A DNA stretch of 64,000 nucleotides from Deltaproteobacteria bacterium (GTDB lineage: Bacteria; Desulfobacterota; GWC2-55-46; JADFVP01). Position numbers and translations under genes: made by a program. Shown here piece after piece: positions 1 through 8,771 of this stretch (its first letter is position 1; every line of letters starts with the position of its first letter). The notes under the pieces are model-generated. The model saw only the letters and a program-made list of their open reading frames with translations, did not search any database and was not told the origin of the DNA. The DNA lies in NCBI GenBank assembly GCA_029262515.1, contig JAJCZH010000038.1, positions 38,775 through 102,774 on the forward strand. Direction: 5' to 3'.

Positions 1-41
1 TATTATTGCAGACATCGACAGGTAAAACTCTATTCAATAAC

Positions 42-83
42 CGATAAAGGGCGCGAGTATATAGTAACTCGCGCCCTTTATCG
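42..83. terminator. Perfect 17-bp hairpin, likely terminator of an upstream gene
   Basis: Two perfectly complementary 17-nt arms (42-58 and 67-83) enclose an 8-nt loop. The stem is GC-rich at the loop end and AT-rich at the base. No long T tract follows, so termination is inferred from the stem and from its place between the left edge and the first gene. Confidence 0.6.
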
Positions 84-278
84 TGCCTTTCCATACAAAA
101 AAACAATACCGCAAGATACTCAACAAAGACCGTGCGGCCTGCAAAAAATTCCTGTAAAATCAGACATATAACCACACTCAGCTATTCCTCAAGACTTTCA
201 CTGCAAGAGCGATATATTGATTATTATTCCGCTTTTTTATACAATGATAGAAAGTTAATTTTCTCCCCCGGAGTTATC

Positions 279-1367
279 ATGAAACAGATACAGTACAGCA
301 AACCAACAATCAGCCTCGACGAAGAAGAGTATAAAGAAATAAGGGCCGTTTTAGAGTCGGGCTGGGTCTCAATAGGCAAACATGTAGAAGAGCTTGAGAA
401 CGAATTCAAGAGGCGCTACAACGTCAAGCATGCCATTGCATGCTCATGTTGTACGCAGGGCCTCGTCATAGCCCTCAAGGCCGCAGGGTGGCGCAACAAA
501 CGTATTGCGGTGCCGGCCTTCACATGGCCAAGCACCATCTTCGCGATAGAGTCGAATATCGGCAACGTACCGCTCTTTTGCGATATAGACGCCGAGACAT
601 GGTTAATAGACCTCGCTACCCTCGACGATGAGTCGTACGATGTGGTACTTGCGGTGGATACCTTCGGCAATCAGGCAGAAGTTGATACCGACAAACCTGT
701 TATCTACGATGCCGCGCACGGTTTCGACCTCGAAAAACTTGGACACAGGGGTGTGGCCGAGGTCGTCTCCTTCTCATTTACAAAGGTAGTCACCGCCTCG
801 GAAGGCGGCATGATCCTGACCAACCACGACGACATAGCGAAGACCGCATATGAACTGCGTCGCCTATCGAGCAGAATGGAGGAAATCAACGCCATTATAG
901 CGCTCAGCTCAATCAATAAATATAAAGCGAACAGGGATATAAAGAACGACATAATAGAAGGCTACAAAAAAGGCCTCGACTTCAACTACACGCTGCAACG
1001 GATTCCGGAGTGCACCAACAACTCCGTCTTCTCAATACTTTTGAACAACTCGTACGCACGTGATGCTGCCGTTACGGAACTGAATAGTAACGGCATAGAG
1101 GTTAAGACGTATTATGAGCCGATGGTAGAGGGTCTCGTCAATACTGACCAGATCTACTCACGCATAATCTCACTTCCGATGTACGACGAAATCGTACCTG
1201 AAGTAGACCGAATCTGCGAGCTTATGAACAGAAGCGTGCACAACAGCGCAGACACGAACACCGCTAAGAGCGAGAACGGTACGGGCGCCGAGCTTCCGGG
1301 AAAGGCCTATCTTATGGAGAGCGGCTACCTCATGAAATACCTCAGGCGCGAGACAAAAGTAAAATAA
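279..1367 (+). CDS. DegT/DnrJ/EryC1/StrS-family PLP sugar aminotransferase
   Basis: This 362-residue protein belongs to the PLP-dependent aminotransferases that put an amino group on nucleotide-activated keto-sugars for surface glycans. The probable Schiff-base lysine is about K169 in SFSFTKVVTASEGG, and the DAAHGF motif (about D144) matches the cofactor-ring-binding Asp of the family. The open frame extends upstream to 132, but the ATG at 279 is preferred. It has a CCGGAG ribosome-binding site 6 nt upstream, and the family's N-terminal block (SLDEEEYKEI) starts right after it. The stop overlaps the next ATG by one base (TAATG), so the genes are translationally coupled. The C-terminal tail, about 40 residues rich in polar residues, is not typical. 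The exact sugar substrate cannot be told. Confidence 0.85.
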   Translation: MKQIQYSKPTISLDEEEYKEIRAVLESGWVSIGKHVEELENEFKRRYNVKHAIACSCCTQGLVIALKAAGWRNKRIAVPAFTWPSTIFAIESNIGNVPLFCDIDAETWLIDLATLDDESYDVVLAVDTFGNQAEVDTDKPVIYDAAHGFDLEKLGHRGVAEVVSFSFTKVVTASEGGMILTNHDDIAKTAYELRRLSSRMEEINAIIALSSINKYKANRDIKNDIIEGYKKGLDFNYTLQRIPECTNNSVFSILLNNSYARDAAVTELNSNGIEVKTYYEPMVEGLVNTDQIYSRIISLPMYDEIVPEVDRICELMNRSVHNSADTNTAKSENGTGAELPGKAYLMESGYLMKYLRRETKVK

Positions 1368-2665
1368 TGAAGCTTACCTTGATAGAACCGAAGTACTTTA
1401 ATATATGGGAGTCAATAGGGCTTGCATATATCTCCAGCTACTGCAAAAAAAATTATGAGGGTCCGCTCGAAGTAGAGTACTTCCAGGGCTACTTCGATTC
1501 GGATAAAGAGATAATAGAAGGCGCGCGCGACTCCGATGTTGTGGGCTTCTCATGCACCTCACCAACATTTAAACACGGTGTTCAACTCGCCAGAGCACTA
1601 AAAGAGATTAACCCTAATATACATATAGTCTTCGGCGGCTTTCACGTCTCGGCACTTGCCGAAACGATCGACGAAGAAGCCATAGATCAGTTTGTTGCGG
1701 GAGAGGGCGAGAGCGCTTTCCTGCAGATTCTCAACGGCAACAGAGAACGCATTCTCTGCGGCGATGCGGTTGAGTTCGACTCTCTGCCGTGGCCCGACAG
1801 AGAGGTCATCAAAAACAGGCGAACCATAGACCTCTGCGAGAAGATGGCAGGGGTGCGTATTACAAGTTTCCAGGCAAACAGGGTCTGTCCGTTCAGGTGC
1901 AGATTCTGTGCCGAAAAGACGGTTACAGGCACCTTCAACAGAAAGACAAACCCCGTACGGTCGCGCGACGTATCCGACCTGCTCGATGAAATAGAAGCTG
2001 TCTCAAAAGAGTATGACCTCAATTACTTTAAATTCGTGGACGCAACATTCGACACCTCGCCCGAGTACGTTATCGCCTTCTGCAAAGAGAAGATACGGCG
2101 CAAGGTAACTACCCGCTGGGAGTGCATGATCCATGCCAGCATTGCGAACAGAGAGATGTTCAAATGGCTCAAAGAGGCGCAGTGCAACCAGATAAACGTC
2201 GGATGCGAAAGCGGCAGCCCGAAAATATTGAGAGAGATACAGAAAGGCACTACGGTAGAAAAGATCGAGTCTGTCTTTAAGTGGGCCAGGGAACACGGCA
2301 TTGAACGGCGCGCCTTCTTCCTGCTCGGCATGCCGGGTGAGACAAAAGAGGACATAGAGATGACGGAACAGTTGGTCGAAAGAATAGAGCCTGAGGTCTT
2401 CGGAGTGACCATACTCTGCCCGTACCCCGGAAGCGACCTCTACGATAGTGAGTCGATGCAGGATATTGAGTGGGAACAGACGGACGAGTACTCGAACGAC
2501 TTCTGGAGTACCGATCACTTTACAAACTCTGAGCTCAAAGAGTGGCAGAAGTACCTGACAGACAAGTTCAAAGACCGGCTATCGTGGCATAACCGTATTA
2601 CGATCGAGCAGAACGCCGACATGGACTCTGCCTCCAAGGCCTCTACTGAGAGCAACTCCGAATGA
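1367..2665 (+). CDS. B12-binding-domain radical SAM protein
   Basis: The first ~130 residues look like a cobalamin-binding Rossmann domain (FGGFHVSAL block). A radical SAM core follows, whose CxxxCxxC cluster motif is C174, C178 and C181 in VCPFRCRFC. Later blocks VGCESGSPKILREI and FFLLGMPGET are typical of the HpnR/BchE-like class. The length of 432 is normal. It is coupled at both ends: a 1-bp overlap with the aminotransferase upstream and a 4-bp ATGA overlap with the oxidoreductase downstream. In this context it probably methylates or rearranges a sugar or lipid precursor of the glycan locus, but the substrate is inference. Members also act on other natural products. Confidence 0.85.
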   Translation: MKLTLIEPKYFNIWESIGLAYISSYCKKNYEGPLEVEYFQGYFDSDKEIIEGARDSDVVGFSCTSPTFKHGVQLARALKEINPNIHIVFGGFHVSALAETIDEEAIDQFVAGEGESAFLQILNGNRERILCGDAVEFDSLPWPDREVIKNRRTIDLCEKMAGVRITSFQANRVCPFRCRFCAEKTVTGTFNRKTNPVRSRDVSDLLDEIEAVSKEYDLNYFKFVDATFDTSPEYVIAFCKEKIRRKVTTRWECMIHASIANREMFKWLKEAQCNQINVGCESGSPKILREIQKGTTVEKIESVFKWAREHGIERRAFFLLGMPGETKEDIEMTEQLVERIEPEVFGVTILCPYPGSDLYDSESMQDIEWEQTDEYSNDFWSTDHFTNSELKEWQKYLTDKFKDRLSWHNRITIEQNADMDSASKASTESNSE

Positions 2666-4095
2666 AGAAAGTCACTATTATCGGGGCGGGCCTGACCGGG
2701 CTGACACTCGCATCTATCCTCGCCAACAAAGGCCATTCAGTAACCATCCTCGAAAAGGAGGCAACTGTCGGCGGCCTTGCGCGTACATACGAATTCGAGG
2801 GACAGCTCTTCGACCCAGGTCCCCACGAGTTCTGCACCAACAACCCGGTACTCATCAATATGTTAAAAGAGGTCCTCGGAGACGACTTTCTGGTCTGCCA
2901 TAAAAAGGCCGCCCAATTTTTTATGGGGCGTATGATCGACTTTCCGGTTCGCCCGCTCCATTTTTTCGGACAGATGGACAAGCTGCTTATACTTAAAATC
3001 ATGGCCGAGCTTGTCTACTTCCGGTTCAAGAACCTCGTGGCCGAGACCATGGACTACTCATTCGAGCACTGGGTAACGAACCGCTTCGGCTCTACCATGT
3101 ATGAACTCTACTTCAAACCTTATACCGAAAAAGTCTGGGGCGTTGAGCCGAGCCTGCTAGACCCCAGAACAGCTTCGGAGCGAATAGCCTTCAACTCTGT
3201 TTTCGATATTCTCCACCAGACGCTCAACTACTACCTCTTCCATAAAGAACAGTACAACTCGGCGCATAACCCGTTAAAATCTACCTTCTACTACGCAAAA
3301 AAGGGCATCGGCAACCTCAGCGACAAGCTTTATGACAAATGCGTGAACGCCGGCTGCGAAGTACTCTTTAACTGGCAACTTGAATCCATCACCCTAAAAG
3401 ACGGTAATGCGGCCTCTGTTACCAGCACCCGGGGCGACATCAGAAAAGGGTTCGATACACTCGTAAATACGGTGCCGATGACTGCGCTCAACAGCGCGCT
3501 CGACAGAGATGATCTCAACACCGACCTTGACTTCCGCTCCATGGCCTTCTGCTACCTCGACATACCCAAAGCAGAACTCGATGACTTCCACTGGATATAC
3601 TTTCCGGAGCGTGAGTACTCATTTCAGAGAATAACCGACTTCTCGCACTTCAACGCCGATATGACCAAAAACGGGCACACAGGAGTCTGTGCCGAGATTG
3701 CCTGCTTCGAGGGTGACGAACTCTGGCATATGAACGACGCCGAAATTGTAAAACTTACTGTCAAGGACCTCATGGCCTCCGGGCTCTTGAAGGACGATAA
3801 AGGGGTCAAGGGCTGGGTCACAAGAGAGAAGCACGCCTACCCGCTTCAGATAAACGGCTTTATAGAGCATGTCGCAAAGTCGATAGAATATTTTAAAACA
3901 ATACCGAATCTCGTCACCTCGGGCAGGCAGGGACTCTTCAAGTACTGCAACATGAACGAGTGCATGGAAATGGCGATAGAACTCGCCGAATCGATCGACA
4001 AAGGCGCGGAGCACTCCTTTTCACTCGACTCCTCGTGGACTGGCGCGGGCAATGTCCCGAAAAAATCACCTGAAAAAAGAGCGACCGGAGCGTAA
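2662..4095 (+). CDS. FAD-dependent amine-oxidase/Glf-like oxidoreductase
   Basis: The protein of 477 residues opens with an FAD dinucleotide-binding fold (GAGLTGLTLASILANKGH, then acidic E31) and a GGLARTYEFEG block. These are shared by protoporphyrinogen-oxidase-like and UDP-galactopyranose-mutase-like flavoproteins. The segment KPYTEKVWGVEPSLLDPR resembles the Glf/PPOX-like enzymes found in polysaccharide loci. The ATG overlaps the stop of the radical SAM gene (ATGA), so it is part of the same operon. The role is probably a redox or isomerisation step on an activated sugar. True haem biosynthesis is less likely, because no other hem gene is near. Confidence 0.75.
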   Translation: MKKVTIIGAGLTGLTLASILANKGHSVTILEKEATVGGLARTYEFEGQLFDPGPHEFCTNNPVLINMLKEVLGDDFLVCHKKAAQFFMGRMIDFPVRPLHFFGQMDKLLILKIMAELVYFRFKNLVAETMDYSFEHWVTNRFGSTMYELYFKPYTEKVWGVEPSLLDPRTASERIAFNSVFDILHQTLNYYLFHKEQYNSAHNPLKSTFYYAKKGIGNLSDKLYDKCVNAGCEVLFNWQLESITLKDGNAASVTSTRGDIRKGFDTLVNTVPMTALNSALDRDDLNTDLDFRSMAFCYLDIPKAELDDFHWIYFPEREYSFQRITDFSHFNADMTKNGHTGVCAEIACFEGDELWHMNDAEIVKLTVKDLMASGLLKDDKGVKGWVTREKHAYPLQINGFIEHVAKSIEYFKTIPNLVTSGRQGLFKYCNMNECMEMAIELAESIDKGAEHSFSLDSSWTGAGNVPKKSPEKRATGA

Positions 4096-4140
4096 TCGAG
4101 TACCGGCCTATTAATCTTGAGAGAATAGATAAAATACCTT

Positions 4141-5838
4141 ATGACGAGCAACCTTCAACATTGGATTAAAAATAGAGTAAGCTTAAATACGCTCATTCTG
4201 CTGCTACTCTTCGTTGTAGCGCTCGGAGTGAGGCTTATATATCTACAACAGTTCTCCGAGTACCCGACATTCCGCCATCTCAATATAGATCAGGAATACT
4301 ACAACCTCTGGGGCAAAAAGATACTGGCAGAAGGCCTCATCGGCAAAGATGTCTATGAAATGACGCCGCTCTACGCCTACTTTCTAGCCTTCGTATACAA
4401 GTTCATCAGCACCGACCTCTATACGGTAAGGATCATTCAGGCCCTCTTCGGCTCCCTCACCATCGTCTATATCTACAGACTCGCTCTGCTGCTCTTTAAC
4501 AGCAGAAGAATCGGCATTATCGCAGGCCTGGCAGGCGCCTTCTACGGCCTGTTTATCATGAACGACGCAATGGTGATGAAGCCTTTTCTCGCCACCTTCT
4601 TCTCTGTAATGGCCCTTTACTGGCTTGTAAAACTGACCGAGAGCAAAGCAAAAGCTTTCATCATCCCTGGCCTGCTTGTAGGGCTTATGATACTGGTGCG
4701 CGAGAATGCGCTCTTGCTCGTTGGCGGCATACCGCTGTGCTTCTTTATACAGCGCGGCATAGGCGTAACGGCTCTAAAGAGGAGCATCTTCTTCGGCATC
4801 GGCGTGGCGCTGATGATACTGCCGGTAACGCTCAGGAACTACGCGGTCTCCGGGGAGTTTATCCCGGTAACGGCAGGGGGCGGAGAGGTCTTCTACATGG
4901 CGTACTACGAAGGCTCTAACGGTTACTATGTGCCGCCGGACTTCATATACACTGCCAACCCTCTGGCCGAGCATGAAGAGTTCAGACAAGAGGCGATGAA
5001 GCGCACGGGTAAAAAGATGTCGTATATGGAGAGTTCGGACTACTGGTCGAACGAGGGTTTTAAGTTCGTGAAGAATGAACCGGGCAGAATGGCCTACCTT
5101 CTCTACAGGAAGTTTCTCGTCTTCTGGAACTTTTACGAGACACCAGACAACCAGAATGTCTACTTTATGAGTACGCTTTCGTCAGTGATACGGTACTCGC
5201 TCGGCTTCGGCCTGGTGGCCCCGCTAGGAATACTCGGCATCATAATCTCGATCAGGCAATGGAGAAAACTCTTAATCGTATATGCCTTCTTTCTCGCCTA
5301 CATGGCCTCGGTACTTATCACGTTCTATATATCGAGGTACAGGATACCTACTCTGCCTATCCTTATCATCTTCGCCGCACTTTACGTAGACTGGTTATAT
5401 GTACGGTTGCGAAGAAAGATGATGCGCAGCGCCGGAATAACCGTAGCCGTACTGGTACTGCTCTTTTTCGTAGTCAACCACCGCGTGGACGGAGTTGAGC
5501 CTTATAAAGACTACTTCCCGACAGAGTACACGAAACTCGGCAAATCGTATATGCTCGAAGGTAATACAGAAGGCGCAAAAGAGGCGTATCAAAAGATTGT
5601 CGATATGCGGCCCGACTTCTTTGCAGGCCATATGGGGCTCGGCAAGATTGCCCTTAAGCAAGGTCAATTGAAAGAGGCTGCAGTACACTTTACGAATGCA
5701 ATCAAGGTAAACCCGCGCGACCACAGGGGGTACCTGAGCCTCGCTATAACTTACAACCGGCTCGGCATGACAAAAGAAGCCCAGGCGATGCTCAACAGAG
5801 CTACAAGTTTAAACAGAGGACTCTGGGGCAAACAGTAG
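4141..5838 (+). CDS. GT39/ArnT-like polytopic glycosyltransferase with C-terminal TPRs
   Basis: A membrane protein of 565 residues. The first TM helix (about 17-36) is followed by an extracytoplasmic loop with an acidic residue (D50 in NIDQEYY), as in GT-C enzymes that use polyprenyl-phosphate sugars. About ten further hydrophobic segments run to residue ~455. The last ~95 residues form two or three TPRs (KLGKSYMLEGNTEGAKEAYQ, GHMGLGKIALKQGQLKEAAV). It follows the oxidoreductase on the same strand after a 45-bp gap, so it probably belongs to the glycan operon as the transferase that decorates a lipid or protein in the periplasm. The acceptor is unknown. Confidence 0.8.
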   Translation: MTSNLQHWIKNRVSLNTLILLLLFVVALGVRLIYLQQFSEYPTFRHLNIDQEYYNLWGKKILAEGLIGKDVYEMTPLYAYFLAFVYKFISTDLYTVRIIQALFGSLTIVYIYRLALLLFNSRRIGIIAGLAGAFYGLFIMNDAMVMKPFLATFFSVMALYWLVKLTESKAKAFIIPGLLVGLMILVRENALLLVGGIPLCFFIQRGIGVTALKRSIFFGIGVALMILPVTLRNYAVSGEFIPVTAGGGEVFYMAYYEGSNGYYVPPDFIYTANPLAEHEEFRQEAMKRTGKKMSYMESSDYWSNEGFKFVKNEPGRMAYLLYRKFLVFWNFYETPDNQNVYFMSTLSSVIRYSLGFGLVAPLGILGIIISIRQWRKLLIVYAFFLAYMASVLITFYISRYRIPTLPILIIFAALYVDWLYVRLRRKMMRSAGITVAVLVLLFFVVNHRVDGVEPYKDYFPTEYTKLGKSYMLEGNTEGAKEAYQKIVDMRPDFFAGHMGLGKIALKQGQLKEAAVHFTNAIKVNPRDHRGYLSLAITYNRLGMTKEAQAMLNRATSLNRGLWGKQ

Positions 5839-5846
5839 AACAACTG

Positions 5847-6425
5847 TTACGCGACCACCAGCCTGTACTTTCTAAGCCTCTTGTCAACCGCCTTTGCATC
5901 CGACATATACCTGTTCAACTCATTCCAGAAGTACGCAGAGTGACTCTTTATCCTGGTATGAACAAGTTCATGAAGTATAACGTAATCACAGAGTTCATCG
6001 GGCAGTTCCGCAAGCTTCATGTTCAGGCTGATATTATTCTTAAAAGAACAGCTCCCCCAAAGGGTCTTCTGGTTGCGGATAAAAACCTTGTTGTAGCTAA
6101 AAGAGTGCCTCTCGGACAGGTACTCAAGTCTTGCCACTAGCCGTTCGCGAGCAGCACTCTTGTCGAGCTGCGGTAACTGCGCGCAGATCCTCTTACGCTC
6201 TTCATGCTCCTCTTCAAACGCGAGCATCTTCTGTTGGTGTTTCCTGATCCACTCGGCCTTATGCTCTACAAACTCTTCGGCCATCCTGAAAGTAAAACTC
6301 TGCGGTATCGCAACTCTTACTCCATCGAAAGGTTTAACGGAAATATTGAGATGCCGTGCTCTTTTGCTTCTCTCAAAGAGTACCGGTCCGATACCGTCTA
6401 TATCTATAATTGTCGATTTTTGCAT
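5847..6425 (-). CDS. YgjP/WrpA-like (DUF45) zinc metallopeptidase
   Basis: This 192-residue protein carries the DUF45 signature TLWGSCS (about 122-128) followed by the zinc-binding HELVH at 152-156 with a further His at 162 (KSHSAYFW). The length and motif order match the M48-like YgjP family, often annotated as SprT-like or M48 metallopeptidase. It is convergent with the glycosyltransferase gene (8-bp gap) and has no clear partner. The catalytic HExxH is intact. The physiological substrate of the family is poorly known. Confidence 0.88.
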   Translation of the reverse strand: MQKSTIIDIDGIGPVLFERSKRARHLNISVKPFDGVRVAIPQSFTFRMAEEFVEHKAEWIRKHQQKMLAFEEEHEERKRICAQLPQLDKSAARERLVARLEYLSERHSFSYNKVFIRNQKTLWGSCSFKNNISLNMKLAELPDELCDYVILHELVHTRIKSHSAYFWNELNRYMSDAKAVDKRLRKYRLVVA

Positions 6426-6651
6426 AAATTAACTCTACGGGTACGCCTGGCCCTTGCCAAGAGACTAAAAACAAGCACTTCAACCGCCGGTATTGTACTA
6501 ATATATACCGCCTTGCGTCAACTTCCTAAGGACAATTACGGACCAATACCCGGTTAAAATAGAGCAACAGTGGCAATAAGAGAGTATATCGAGGTCAATT
6601 TGATAATTTTACTGTTAAGCGCAGCCACTTTTATGTTACACTTTTTTGGTT

Positions 6652-8454
6652 ATGATCCAGGTGACCAACCTTACAAAATCATTTAGCGGGATCTCCCTCT
6701 TCCAATCCATCTCCTTCTCAGTCGGGAAAAATGAAATAATCGGCCTGGTAGGACGTAACGGGTCCGGGAAATCTACGCTCTTTAAGATAATTCTCGGTCT
6801 CGAGAGTTACGACTCCGGTGATATCAGCACCCCCAAGACGTATAAGCTCGGTTACCTAGACCAGCATATACATTTCACAAAAAAGACACTCCTGGAAGAG
6901 TGCTGCCAGGTTCTTAGCGAAGCAGAGCAGTACGACCACTACAAAGCAGAAAAGATCCTCTTCGGGCTCGGTTTTACCGAGAGCGACCTCGCCCTTGAGC
7001 CGTCCACATTCTCAGGCGGTTTTCAGCTTCGTATTAATCTGACCAAGACGTTATTACAGAACCCGGACCTCCTGCTTCTCGACGAGCCTACCAACTACCT
7101 CGACCTCTTGAGCCTCAGGTGGTTGAGACGGTTCCTCAAAAGTTTTCGCGGAGAAGCGATCCTTATTACACACGACCGCTCATTCATGGATACGGTTACA
7201 ACGCATACAATGGGCATCCATAGAGGTGCACTGACCAAGGTAAAAGGAAATACCGACAAGTACTACACTCAACTTCTGCTCGATGAGGAGATTCACGAAA
7301 AGACCCGCATAAACCAGGAGAAGAGGATTAAGGACCTGCAGAAGTTTGCTGATAAATTTGGTGCAAAGGCGTCAAAGGCTACGCAGGCCAAGTCTAAACT
7401 GCGCCAAATAGACAAGATGGAGGTTCTTACCGAGATAAAGAAGGAGCATAAGCTCGGTTTCAGATTTAACTACTCAGCCTCTCCTGCCAAGACATTGCTG
7501 CAAGTAAACGGACTCGCCTTCTCGTACACGGGAAGTAATGAGGATAATCTCTTTGCTAACCTCTCATTCCATATCGGTCCGAAGGATTGCATTGGTGTAA
7601 TAGGAAAGAACGGCAAGGGAAAGACAACTCTACTGAACGTACTTGCAGGAGCTGTAAAGCCGACCTCCGGTGAAGTTGTTTTCAACCCGAACGCCTTGCT
7701 CGGTTACTACCAGCAGACAAACCGCAAGGATCTCAAACCATCGAACACCGTCGCCGAAGAGATCGCGATGGCCAATCCGCATTTGAGCATTTCCCAGTCC
7801 AGAGCGATCTGCGGGGCAATGATGTTCTCAGGAGATGCTGGAGACAAAAAAATATCTGTGCTTTCGGGAGGTGAACAGAGCCGCGTGCTGCTCGGGAAAA
7901 TCCTGGCCCACCCGTCAAATCTGCTCTTTCTGGATGAACCGTCTAACCACCTCGACATGGACTCTATCACTATACTGACCAGTGAAGTAAAGAAGTTCCG
8001 TGGCGGGCTTGTCATAGTCACTCACAACGAAGAGATGCTTCACACGCTGGCCAACAAGCTTATTATCTTCCATAAGGGCGGAGCAGAGTTCTTTCACGGT
8101 ACTTACGAAGAATTTCTGCAAAATATCGGCTGGGAAGAGGAAGCATCTTTAAAAAGATCGAAAGATATAGTGACCGGCAAGAGCACAGATAAGAGTGTTG
8201 ACAACGACTCTACAGACAGAGCTCGCGAAGTAATGTCGATTAAGAAAGAATGTAAACAGGTGGAGCGTAGAATAGAGAGGCTCGAAGAGTACATAGAGAG
8301 CAAGAACAGGTCGGTTGACGCGATAACCAATGACAGTAAAGAGACAAAACAGCTCGACAAACTCTACAAGAACATAACCGAGCTACAGTCCCAGATAGAT
8401 AATTGCTATACGAAGATGGAAGGACTGCTTGAGCAGCTTGACTCTCTTGTATAG
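6652..8454 (+). CDS. ABC-F family ATPase (Uup/EttA type)
   Basis: A soluble protein of 601 residues with two ABC cassettes and no TM segments. The first cassette has Walker A GRNGSGKST (about 35-43), signature FSGGF and Walker B LLLLDEPTNYLD. The second has GKNGKGKTT, LSGGEQSR and LLFLDEPSNHLD. The linker between them is a charged helical segment (FADKFGAKASKATQAKSKL), the ribosome/tRNA-contacting motif of ABC-F factors. The C-terminus (about 530-600) is a Uup-like coiled coil. It should act on ribosomes. The ATG at 6652 begins the conserved domain; an in-frame TTG lies two codons earlier. No ribosome-binding site is visible. A weak -10-like TATGTT at 6632-6637 would give an almost leaderless transcript. 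Confidence 0.9.
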   Translation: MIQVTNLTKSFSGISLFQSISFSVGKNEIIGLVGRNGSGKSTLFKIILGLESYDSGDISTPKTYKLGYLDQHIHFTKKTLLEECCQVLSEAEQYDHYKAEKILFGLGFTESDLALEPSTFSGGFQLRINLTKTLLQNPDLLLLDEPTNYLDLLSLRWLRRFLKSFRGEAILITHDRSFMDTVTTHTMGIHRGALTKVKGNTDKYYTQLLLDEEIHEKTRINQEKRIKDLQKFADKFGAKASKATQAKSKLRQIDKMEVLTEIKKEHKLGFRFNYSASPAKTLLQVNGLAFSYTGSNEDNLFANLSFHIGPKDCIGVIGKNGKGKTTLLNVLAGAVKPTSGEVVFNPNALLGYYQQTNRKDLKPSNTVAEEIAMANPHLSISQSRAICGAMMFSGDAGDKKISVLSGGEQSRVLLGKILAHPSNLLFLDEPSNHLDMDSITILTSEVKKFRGGLVIVTHNEEMLHTLANKLIIFHKGGAEFFHGTYEEFLQNIGWEEEASLKRSKDIVTGKSTDKSVDNDSTDRAREVMSIKKECKQVERRIERLEEYIESKNRSVDAITNDSKETKQLDKLYKNITELQSQIDNCYTKMEGLLEQLDSLV

Positions 8455-8771
8455 TATTGCAATTGTATGATAATATCTAGAAGAAATTATTAAGAGTCTG
8501 TTGTCACAAAACTGAAACCATTCAGCTTTGCGGTTCTTTCTTCATTCCCTTATATGCCTCACCAGGAGTTTTACTACCCATACACAGGTCTTCACCCTTC
8601 TATAACCGTCCATATCGTATGCAGGCCGACCCAAAGGGCCCTTAAACAGAGTAATAACGATATTTTCCAAGGTAGAGGTCGACCCGGACAACGGATAACC
8701 ATTACTACCGCAAGCTTAACAATATGAGACAGCCGACCGTATAAACCGGCTGATACAGAAAAGGAGTAAAG
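8455..8771 (+). promoter_or_regulatory. Long untranslated leader region before the deaD-type helicase gene
   Basis: No gene is seen in these 317 bases. Eight or so bases before the AAAAGGAG ribosome-binding site (about 8759-8766) lies a small hairpin, CAGCCG at 8730-8735 with CGGCTG at 8747-8752. DEAD-box helicase genes of the CsdA/DeaD type often have long structured leaders that allow cold or growth-dependent control. A similar role here is inference. Confidence 0.35.
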
